Positions 1-6,437 of a stretch of DNA of 18,052 bases are shown in pieces. The stretch spans positions 1 through 18,052 of the forward strand of contig JAHIZR010000026.1 in assembly GCA_018814465.1 (NCBI GenBank), read 5' to 3'. The stretch is from a bacterium (lineage in GTDB: Bacteria; Electryoneota; RPQS01). Position numbers and translations under genes: made by a program. The notes beneath the pieces were generated by a model. The model was not told the origin of the DNA and made no database searches. It saw only the letters and a list, made by a program, of their open reading frames with translations. The stretch's first letter is position 1; each line of letters begins with the position of its first letter.

Positions 1-1
1 C

Positions 2-1531
2 AGCGGTTATTCGCTGAAAACATACAAGAGCGAACTGAAGAAACAGCCCATCCCTATCGATACCGGCTACGAAATGTGGGTCAGTGTGAGAACCAGAAAG
101 CTCTCCAATGTATCAGCGCGCAACGTAGTGGGAATAGTCTACGGCAACGATCCGGTGCTCAAGAATGAAGTCGTTGTCGTCGGCGCGCACATGGATCATG
201 TCGGCGAGAATGCCAAGGGTGTCATTTTCAATGGCGCGGACGATAATGCATCCGGCACCGGTGTGCTGTCCGAACTGGCGCGAAGTATAGCATCCGGTCC
301 CGCTCTAAAACGCAGCGTCATGTTTATTCATTTCACAGGCGAAGAAGACGGCCTGCTCGGATCAGGATTTTTCGTGAATAATCCGACAATTCCCTTTGGA
401 AATATTGCTTGTATGTTGAACTTCGACATGGTTGGACAGGGTTACGGAGCGGTGGGTATTGCAGGCGGGCACCAGCTTGGCGCGCCCTGGTACGAGTACT
501 ATAACGCGCTTCCCGCCGCTGAACACGAACGCATCAAGCTCTATCGTGAAGACGGGTACGCAGGCAGCGACAACGGACCGTTCATGCAGTCAGGCGTGCC
601 TACCCTTTCGTTCTGGTCGCGGGGCGATCATCCCTTTTATCATAATTACACGGATGATTCTGAGTTCATTGTTGACTCGGTCCTGACAAATGTTGGCCAT
701 CGCGCCGAGAGTTTGATTCGCTTTATCGCTGATTATACGGAGCCGTTGGCTTCCCGTTCCGATTCATTGCGCAACATCGCCAGAACAGCGACCACACTGA
801 ATCTGCGCGGTTTTTTCGTTGATCCATCGGGCAGTTTGCCCAAATTATCAGCGCTCACAGCAGCCTGGCTGCCGCATGATGCATTCATACCGGTTGCTGA
901 GATGACCGCACGCGCCGCCGAGATTCACTATGTCTGCAAAGAAAGAAATCTGACTTCATCGGGTCTCGCGGAAGCGGTAAATGCTTATGCTAATGACAAA
1001 TTCGGAGTATTCCTTTCGATTCCGGAAGCATCCTTTGTCGGGCGTACGCCGCAGGAAGCTATCACGTTGGTTCGTCAGGGATTATCGCTGGTTAGTCTGG
1101 TACCGGGCAACGGCAAATCCGGCGGAAAGATGTCCGATGAGATTCAGAGGATTCTGCTTGATGCGGGGCTTTATGCCGAGGTGCCCCTCGATTTCGGCGC
1201 TCCCGCGCGGATTTCAACTTGGAAAGATCATGCCATCGTGACCGCGAGACTTGCTGATTTTGCCGGCATTCCTGAAGAGATTCGGGAGTCCTTACTGACA
1301 AGCGAGGCACTCTTGGTGCTTGAAGTCGAGCCGGATATAACCAGCGAACAAATTGAGTCGATTCGTTCCGGCAGACAGCGGCAGGTTCACCTGAATTTCG
1401 GAAACGCTTATCCCGAACTCAGGGAAAACGAAATTAAATCCGCAATTCGCAAGCTCTATGGAGCGGAAATGAGTCGGGATGATATTCTGTTGCTTTCGGG
1501 CGGAAATCTTCGTAGATTCTTCAAATCGTAA
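2..1531 (+). CDS. M28-family zinc aminopeptidase, 5'-truncated, with an extra C-terminal region
   Basis: The frame is open to the left edge, so the true start lies outside the window; 509 residues are visible. Numbering from the Met at base 74, the M28 di-zinc set is complete: His39 and Asp41 in AHMDH, Asp57 in GADDNAS, the catalytic and ligand Glu pair 90-91 in FTGEED, Asp118 in LNFDMVG and His190 in HPFYHNYTDD. Members of this family remove N-terminal amino acids from peptides and are usually exported in diderm bacteria; any signal peptide and PA domain would lie upstream of the window. The peptidase domain ends near residue 220. About 265 further residues follow that do not belong to it and finish with GGNLRRFF, which recalls the end of membrane dipeptidases (M19). 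The stop codon is 9 bases before nadA. Peptidase assignment is firm; the function of the tail is unknown. Confidence 0.88.
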   Translation, partial: SGYSLKTYKSELKKQPIPIDTGYEMWVSVRTRKLSNVSARNVVGIVYGNDPVLKNEVVVVGAHMDHVGENAKGVIFNGADDNASGTGVLSELARSIASGPALKRSVMFIHFTGEEDGLLGSGFFVNNPTIPFGNIACMLNFDMVGQGYGAVGIAGGHQLGAPWYEYYNALPAAEHERIKLYREDGYAGSDNGPFMQSGVPTLSFWSRGDHPFYHNYTDDSEFIVDSVLTNVGHRAESLIRFIADYTEPLASRSDSLRNIARTATTLNLRGFFVDPSGSLPKLSALTAAWLPHDAFIPVAEMTARAAEIHYVCKERNLTSSGLAEAVNAYANDKFGVFLSIPEASFVGRTPQEAITLVRQGLSLVSLVPGNGKSGGKMSDEIQRILLDAGLYAEVPLDFGAPARISTWKDHAIVTARLADFAGIPEEIRESLLTSEALLVLEVEPDITSEQIESIRSGRQRQVHLNFGNAYPELRENEIKSAIRKLYGAEMSRDDILLLSGGNLRRFFKS

Positions 1532-1540
1532 TTCGATATC

Positions 1541-2572
1541 ATGGAAACACTTTTCGATAAACTGCATCGCGTCGATCCCGAGTACTACACTGAGGAATAC
1601 GTAGCAAAGCTCTCGGCTCAGTTGGAGCGCATCCGCAGCTTGAAGCGGAAGCGGAATGCGGTGCTGTTGGCGCACAATTATCAGCGGCCTGAGATATTTG
1701 AGATTGCGGATTTCACCGGAGATTCTCTGGGCTTGTCGCTCGAAGCCGGAAAGGTGAAATCGGCGGATGTGATTGTTTTCTGCGGCGTGCATTTCATGGC
1801 GGAAACCGCTAAGATTGTCAGCCCGGATAAGACGGTTCTCCTCCCTCATCTGGGAGCGGGGTGCGCACTTGCCGACACAGCCAATGCTGTTGATCTGGAG
1901 CAGCGAATCACCGAACTGAAAAAGCAGTTTTCGGATTTGCAGACGGTCTGCTATGTCAACACGACCGCCGACGTGAAGGCGCTCTGCGACGCCTGCTGCA
2001 CGAGTTCGAATGCCGTCAGTGTCGTAAAAGCCATGCCGGCAAAGAACGTGCTGTTTGTACCGGATCAGAATCTGGCGCGTCATGTCGCTCTGCATGTCCC
2101 CGATAAGAATGTCATTGCCTGGGATGGCTATTGCTACGTGCATCACCAGATCACGCCGGAGTCGGTGGAGAGCATCCGCAAACAAGTGCCGGGTATCAAA
2201 GTGCTGGTCCATCCCGAATGCCGCGATGATGTATTGAAACTCGCGGATGCCGCACTTTCGACAAGCGGCATGATCGAATATGCGCAGGCCAGCGATGCCC
2301 AGCAGTTCTTGGCCGTAACCGAATGCGGGCTGTCTGACATGCTGCAAATCAATGTGCCTGAAAAGCAATTCTTCCGCGCCTGCAAGATCTGCCGCTTCAT
2401 GAAGATGATCTCGCTGGATGATGTGGAAGCATCGCTGGAGAAGATGCAGTTTGAAATCACGCTGAGCGATGAAGTCCGGCTCAAAGCCCAGCGATCGTTA
2501 GACCGAATGTTTGAACTAACCGGTGGAGCACGCGACAACCTGAAGTTGCCTGCGTACGTCGCAGACGAATAA
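1541..2572 (+). CDS. nadA: quinolinate synthase NadA
   Basis: Condenses iminoaspartate with dihydroxyacetone phosphate to give quinolinate, the second step of de novo NAD synthesis from aspartate; cytoplasmic and oxygen-sensitive. The length of 343 residues matches the family. Three pseudo-repeated domains are recognisable through VLLAHNYQRPEI (41-52), VFCGVHFMAETAKI (79-92), the VNTTADVKA stretch (139-147) and LVHPEC (222-227). By alignment with the E. coli enzyme from memory, the 4Fe-4S ligands are Cys108 (GAGCALAD), Cys198 (DGYCYVHH) and Cys284 (CKICRFMK). The start ATG is 9 bases after the upstream stop and has no clear Shine-Dalgarno sequence, which suggests coupled translation. The partner NadB (L-aspartate oxidase) is not in the window. 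The next gene also acts on aspartate. Confidence 0.97.
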   Translation: METLFDKLHRVDPEYYTEEYVAKLSAQLERIRSLKRKRNAVLLAHNYQRPEIFEIADFTGDSLGLSLEAGKVKSADVIVFCGVHFMAETAKIVSPDKTVLLPHLGAGCALADTANAVDLEQRITELKKQFSDLQTVCYVNTTADVKALCDACCTSSNAVSVVKAMPAKNVLFVPDQNLARHVALHVPDKNVIAWDGYCYVHHQITPESVESIRKQVPGIKVLVHPECRDDVLKLADAALSTSGMIEYAQASDAQQFLAVTECGLSDMLQINVPEKQFFRACKICRFMKMISLDDVEASLEKMQFEITLSDEVRLKAQRSLDRMFELTGGARDNLKLPAYVADE

Positions 2573-2633
2573 TCTCTTTCGCGCCCCCCTCCCTTACTAT
2601 CTACAACCCACCTCTTAACCTGTCTGAAGTAAC

Positions 2634-4052
2634 ATGACCGACAAAAATTTCCGAATCGAAAAGGATTCGCTGGGCGAATTGAAAGTTCCGGCGGATGCCT
2701 ACTACGGTGTGCAAGCCGCCCGTGCTGTTGCTAATTTTCCTATTTCCGGACTGAGACCGCATGAAATCTTCATCCGTGCTTATGTTATTATGAAGCGATC
2801 CGCCGCGGTCGTTCATAAGAATCTGAAGATGCTGACCGATGAACAAGCCGATGCTATTATCAAGGCGGCGGATGAGATGCTGAAGGGTGAGCGGCTGGAT
2901 CATATCGTCGTGGATGTCTATCAAGCCGGAGCCGGCACATCCACAAACATGAATGTGAACGAAGTGCTGGCGAACCGTGCCGCCGAGATTCTGGGTCTGA
3001 AGCGCGGCGATTACAGCAAAGTTCATCCCAATGACCATGTCAACATGGCTCAGTCAACCAACGATACCTATCCGGGCACGATGCGCATCGGTCTTTCGAT
3101 GAAATTCCCGGATCTGTTGAAGGCGATCGATTACTGCATTGCTTCGTTCGAGAAGAAAGCTAAAGAGTTCGACGATGTCATCAAATCCGCACGCACACAC
3201 CTGCAGGACGCGGTACCGATCCGGCTCGGTCAGGAATTCTCCGGTTATACTTCGATTCTCAAACGCTGCCGCGCGCGATTGGTTGAAGCGGAGTTGGGAC
3301 TGCGGCAATTGAATCTTGGTGCGACCGCCGCCGGAACCGGCATGAATGCTCACCCGGACTATCGCAAGCTTGTTGCCGCGGAGATCAGCAAGAAAACCGG
3401 CATCGAATTCCATCCGGCGGAAAACCTGATCGAAGTCACACAGAGCCTTGGCGATTTCCTATACTATTCTTCCGCGCTACGTCTGTTTGCCTTGGAATTC
3501 GGCAAGATCGTTTCCGATATTCGTTTGTTGTCCTGCGGTCCGCGTACCGGTCTGGCTGAGTTCAATCTGCCTCCCGTGCAGCCGGGTTCTTCCATTATGC
3601 CCGGCAAGGTCAATCCGTCGATGGCGGAAATGATGAATCAGGTCTGCTATCAGGTTGTGGGATTCGACACCACGGTTGCCTATTCCGCGCATGCCGGACA
3701 GATGGATTTGAATGTAATGATGCCTGTGGTAAACTACAATCTGCAGCAAGCGACTCATATTCTCGCGACCTCTATCACGGTTTTCACGGAAAAGTGCATT
3801 GACGGCATCACGGTTAATCGCGACCGCTGTCAATACTACTTCGAAGCATCCGTGGGCATGGCGACCATTATGAATCAGCACATCGGATATGCGAATGCCG
3901 CTGAGCTTGCGAAGGAATCTGTCAAGAGCGGAAAAACTATTGTCGAGTTAATTCGTGAGAAGAAACTGCTGACGGAAGCTCAGTTGAAGGAAATCCTTGA
4001 TCCGATGAAGTTGACGGATCCGGACCTGCAGTCGATCAGCAAGAAGAAATAA
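2634..4052 (+). CDS. aspA: aspartate ammonia-lyase (aspartase)
   Basis: Reversibly deaminates L-aspartate to fumarate and ammonia in the cytoplasm; a homotetramer of the fumarase/aspartase superfamily. The 472 residues carry the three superfamily signatures: GTSTNMNVNE (101-110), RTHLQDAVP (187-195) and the mobile catalytic loop GSSIMPGKVNP (318-328) with its serine pair. Class II fumarases share these, but several features favour aspartase: the N-terminus RIEKDSLGELKVPADAYYGV, the sequence NPND-like HPNDHVN (131-137), NQVCYQVVG after the loop, and EKCIDGITVN. The gene follows nadA after a pyrimidine-rich 61-base gap without a hairpin, so co-transcription is plausible. Both genes draw on aspartate, and fumarate can serve as the electron acceptor of NadB, which gives a metabolic reason for the pairing (inference). 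Fumarase is the alternative and less likely. Confidence 0.9.
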   Translation: MTDKNFRIEKDSLGELKVPADAYYGVQAARAVANFPISGLRPHEIFIRAYVIMKRSAAVVHKNLKMLTDEQADAIIKAADEMLKGERLDHIVVDVYQAGAGTSTNMNVNEVLANRAAEILGLKRGDYSKVHPNDHVNMAQSTNDTYPGTMRIGLSMKFPDLLKAIDYCIASFEKKAKEFDDVIKSARTHLQDAVPIRLGQEFSGYTSILKRCRARLVEAELGLRQLNLGATAAGTGMNAHPDYRKLVAAEISKKTGIEFHPAENLIEVTQSLGDFLYYSSALRLFALEFGKIVSDIRLLSCGPRTGLAEFNLPPVQPGSSIMPGKVNPSMAEMMNQVCYQVVGFDTTVAYSAHAGQMDLNVMMPVVNYNLQQATHILATSITVFTEKCIDGITVNRDRCQYYFEASVGMATIMNQHIGYANAAELAKESVKSGKTIVELIREKKLLTEAQLKEILDPMKLTDPDLQSISKKK

Positions 4053-4091
4053 CGACCAATAAGTCTCTCGTCGAGTATCGGTTCTTATTAG

Positions 4092-4814
4092 ATGACAGGC
4101 GCTGAGTTCACAGCCTTAGCCATCGGCGCGTTAATCGCCTCGACCGTGTCCGGCGTCGCTGGCGTCGGCGGCGGGATGATCTATCTTCCGGTACTCGTCG
4201 AGATCGTGGGTCCGCAGTTAGCGGTTCCCTATCTGACTGTGCTGCTGCTGGCGGGTAACTTTTCCAGATTCTGGTTTGCCCGCAAGCATGTCGATTGGAA
4301 AGTCTTGGGACATCTTGCGCTCGGCGCAGTTCCCGGCGCGGCTTTGGGAGCGCTCTGCTTTACCATCCTCCCGGCTTTCTGGATCACGAAAATTCTGGGA
4401 GTCTATCTGCTGGCCTATGTAATTCTCAACTTCACGAGAATGCAGTGGCCGAAGCGGGCGACGCTGCAATCGATGACGGTGATGGGTATCCCGGCGGGTT
4501 TTTCGTCCGGTATTGTTGGCGGTTCGGGCTTGATCATGGCTCCCTTCTTTCTCAAGTATGGATTGGTCAAGGAAGCCTTTCTGAGCACTGAAGCGCTTGC
4601 CGCCGCCAGCACGCACATCATGAAGATTTTTGTATGGAGCGGCGCGTCGATAATCGGACTAAATGATTTGAAGCTGCTCGCCCCCCTCGCGGTGTTGATG
4701 ATTGTCGGCACATATGTCGCCAAGCTTCTGATCACCCGTATGCGTGTGCAGGTTTTCAAAGTCATTCTGCTTGTCATGCTCTCCTTAGTCGGCATTCGAT
4801 TTCTCTTTTACTAA
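4092..4814 (+). CDS. TauE/SafE (TSUP) family membrane transporter
   Basis: An inner-membrane protein of 240 residues with about eight hydrophobic segments. It shows the two-fold internal repeat of the sulfite exporter TauE/SafE family: the glycine-rich first half motif around residues 17-32 (STVSGVAGVGGGMIYLP) and its counterpart around 135-155 (GIPAGFSSGIVGGSGLIMAP), which lie in opposite topology. Family members move sulfite, sulfoacetate, sulfolactate or other small organic anions; the substrate cannot be read from this sequence, and no sulfur-metabolism gene is nearby. The first residues lead straight into transmembrane segment 1, which supports the ATG chosen although no Shine-Dalgarno sequence is visible. 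It follows aspA by 39 bases, so an anion linked to aspartate or fumarate metabolism is possible but speculative. Confidence 0.88.
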   Translation: MTGAEFTALAIGALIASTVSGVAGVGGGMIYLPVLVEIVGPQLAVPYLTVLLLAGNFSRFWFARKHVDWKVLGHLALGAVPGAALGALCFTILPAFWITKILGVYLLAYVILNFTRMQWPKRATLQSMTVMGIPAGFSSGIVGGSGLIMAPFFLKYGLVKEAFLSTEALAAASTHIMKIFVWSGASIIGLNDLKLLAPLAVLMIVGTYVAKLLITRMRVQVFKVILLVMLSLVGIRFLFY

Positions 4815-4819
4815 CATAC

Positions 4820-4823
4820 AGGA
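4820..4823 (+). promoter_or_regulatory. ribosome binding site fixing the start of the DUF4846-like gene
   Basis: AGGA lies 9 bases before the ATG at 4833 and directly abuts an in-frame TTG at 4824. The TTG is too close to be served by it, so the ATG is the better start. Confidence 0.6.
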
Positions 4824-4832
4824 TTGTCCATT

Positions 4833-5648
4833 ATGCGCAGCTTGTTTGTCTCCGGAAGAAGTCTGGTAATCCTTGGACTGCTTGTATTCTGCGGGCTGGG
4901 ATTTTCGCAGGTTAAGCTTGGCGAAGCGATTCCCGAGCCCGAACACTATTTCCGGGTTAAGATGCCCTCGTCCGGATTCATCTCAACGCTTCGCGATCTT
5001 GAAATCTATCCAGACCGTGAACTCATAGCGGGCGACGGTGTCACTGTCTTATGTGAGGACAATATTGTGGCGGCGACGGATATCGAGCCCTTTGAACAGT
5101 CCAGCGAAGTCGGTGTGGATGGAGTATTGCGGATGTGGGGCAACTACCTGTGGAAACACGGAAATCGAAAGACAATTTCCTTTCCAATGGATAATGGGCA
5201 GATTGCGTTGTGGGAGGATTGGAGAATGGGAATGCGTCCCAAGAAATCCGGCGGGAAATATATTTTTACTCAAGTCACTACACCGGACGGCGGCCGCGCG
5301 AATTACGATAAATTCTTGGCGTTCGTGGCTGAACAGATGGGCGCGATCGCACTGCAGCGAGAGAGTGAGATCGTCGTAGATGACTCGATTCACGTCGGTG
5401 ACTTAATTGTCTCCTTGCGAGAAAACAAACAAAGCTGGTTGGGTCTGGTACTGGATATGTGCAAAGGACCTAAAGGCGAGAAGCTTTTTCTGGTTGGCAC
5501 CAGCGGCGCTCCCGCCACGACTTTTTATGTGATGCGACCCTATTCGCCCGTGCAGGGATTGAATGAGTGGTTCACCCTCGAAGGCGCGAAATGGGCAATC
5601 GGCGACGGCGCCCGAGTTTACCTTAGGCGCGTCCGATTGGAACTATAG
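4833..5648 (+). CDS. secreted DUF4846-like protein of unknown function
   Basis: 271 residues from the ATG. An N-terminal signal peptide (charged MRSLFVSGRS, hydrophobic core 11-24) probably ends near FSQ at 24-26; the Cys at 20 lacks a proper lipobox. The mature part resembles the DUF4846 family as I remember it: a block at 99-136 containing LRMWGNYLW, ISFPMDNGQ and WEDWRMGMRP; a GDLIV element near 179; and a closing stretch with GTSGAPATTFYVMRP (202-216) and NEWFTLE (224-230). No catalytic residues are known to me for this family, which is mostly found in secreted proteins of Bacteroidota and relatives. It is the last gene of the plus-strand cluster, 18 bases after the transporter, and is followed by a strong terminator. 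The family call is by pattern only; the secreted nature is firmer. Confidence 0.72.
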   Translation: MRSLFVSGRSLVILGLLVFCGLGFSQVKLGEAIPEPEHYFRVKMPSSGFISTLRDLEIYPDRELIAGDGVTVLCEDNIVAATDIEPFEQSSEVGVDGVLRMWGNYLWKHGNRKTISFPMDNGQIALWEDWRMGMRPKKSGGKYIFTQVTTPDGGRANYDKFLAFVAEQMGAIALQRESEIVVDDSIHVGDLIVSLRENKQSWLGLVLDMCKGPKGEKLFLVGTSGAPATTFYVMRPYSPVQGLNEWFTLEGAKWAIGDGARVYLRRVRLEL

Positions 5649-5664
5649 GGCTTACAAAATCAGA

Positions 5665-5707
5665 AAAACAGAAACCGCGAAGTGCAGTACTTCGCGGTTT
5701 CTGTTTT
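5665..5707. terminator. bidirectional intrinsic terminator between convergent genes
   Basis: A perfect 19-bp inverted repeat (5665-5683 with 5689-5707) around the 5-base loop GCAGT. The stem centre is GC-rich (ACCGCGAAGT) and the ends are A/T runs, giving a T-tract on both strands. It sits 16 bases after the plus-strand stop and 13 bases from the minus-strand stop, so it can end transcription from both sides. Confidence 0.9.
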
Positions 5708-5720
5708 AACATTGTCTGAA

Positions 5721-6284
5721 TCAGCGGCTGCCGAATGATGATCTATCGGCAATCACACGCACGAGCGGCGGCAGAGTGCCGCGGCCGTTCACTTCAAGCT
5801 GGTAGCCGTTGCCCAGCGGACAAACGGTCATTTCGGTTAAGGGGCCGAAACGGATCGGTGGATTGCTCCATTGCCTGCCATTCGAGAAGGCTACCGCAAC
5901 CGACGGTCCGACTTCGGTTCCCGGACAGCCTATCCGCGAAGACGTCACAAGAAACGAATCCTGTTTTGCCGGAGCATAAAGCACCGCGGAAGTCTCCCAG
6001 CCAAGAGCCGCTCCGACAGCTCCGCCATCAAGTGTGCGGAATGCGTTATCGGTGCGCATGCGAATCGGAATCGAAGACGTTGCCGACAAGTACTGCAGCA
6101 TCGCGCTGGATTCATTTAAGTCTATTACAAGCCGCTTCCCGGGTGTAACGACTTCATCCTGCAGGTTTTCCTGTCCCGGATAGTGATTCACCTGAACAAG
6201 ATTAAAGTTAACCTGAACAGGTTCATCGGCAAATCCGATTGCCGCGCAAGCCAAAGCGACGATCAGGATGAATAAGCTCTTCAT
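5721..6284 (-). CDS. secreted protein of unknown function
   Basis: I do not recognise a family. Starting at the ATG at 6284 gives 187 residues that begin with a clear signal peptide (MKSLFILIVALACAAIGFA, cut before Asp20). The mature chain is rich in short beta-type stretches and has two cysteines, Cys120 (IGCPGTEVG) and Cys145 (TVCPLGNG), which could form a disulfide in the periplasm. An upstream in-frame ATG at 6383 would add 33 residues before the signal peptide; the GGAG site 10 bases before 6284 argues against it. The gene follows ftsH by 153 bases with a possible promoter of its own and converges on the terminator at 5665-5707. An extracytoplasmic role is the only supported statement. 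Confidence 0.75.
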   Translation of the reverse strand: MKSLFILIVALACAAIGFADEPVQVNFNLVQVNHYPGQENLQDEVVTPGKRLVIDLNESSAMLQYLSATSSIPIRMRTDNAFRTLDGGAVGAALGWETSAVLYAPAKQDSFLVTSSRIGCPGTEVGPSVAVAFSNGRQWSNPPIRFGPLTEMTVCPLGNGYQLEVNGRGTLPPLVRVIADRSSFGSR

Positions 6285-6294
6285 AATTATTGGA

Positions 6295-6298
6295 CTCC
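6295..6298 (-). promoter_or_regulatory. ribosome binding site for the secreted protein at 5721-6284
   Basis: GGAG on the minus strand, 10 bases before the ATG at 6284. It supports this start over the one at 6383 and places the signal peptide at the very N-terminus. Confidence 0.55.
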
Positions 6299-6331
6299 GG
6301 GTTGAACTACACCATAAGCATGCGCAACCCG
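6298..6331 (-). promoter_or_regulatory. possible leader hairpin next to a ribosome binding site
   Basis: Inverted repeat CGGGTTG/CAACCCG (6298-6304 and 6325-6331) with a 20-base loop in the untranslated leader of the gene at 5721-6284. It touches the last base of the GGAG site. The stem is short and could be chance. Confidence 0.25.
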
Positions 6332-6387
6332 TGTGCCGACTTAAAACGTGATTAAAACGGCTGTTATTCAAGTGGTTAATCATTCAG

Positions 6388-6415
6388 AATATATATAATG
6401 TATGGCAGATCGCAA
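6388..6415 (-). promoter_or_regulatory. possible sigma70-type promoter for the secreted protein gene
   Basis: Minus strand TTGCGA (6410-6415), 16-base spacer, TATATT (6388-6393). This would give a leader of roughly 100 bases before the ATG at 6284. The surrounding stretch is AT-rich compared with the coding DNA. The rest of the 153-base gap between ftsH and this gene shows no clear terminator. Confidence 0.35.
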
Positions 6416-6437
6416 ATTATCGTGCAAAATGCAAATG

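Noticed and set aside
1292..2368. 358-codon open frame on the minus strand across the end of the M28 gene and nadA
   Set aside because: Antisense to two conserved genes, no domain, low-complexity composition typical of a shadow frame.
2634..4052. Class II fumarase as the identity of the lyase
   Set aside because: Superfamily motifs are shared, but the N-terminus, RTHLQDAVP and the EKCIDGIT region fit aspartases better.
6285..6383. Upstream start for the secreted protein at 5721-6284
   Set aside because: It adds 33 residues before a normal signal peptide and ignores the GGAG site before 6284.
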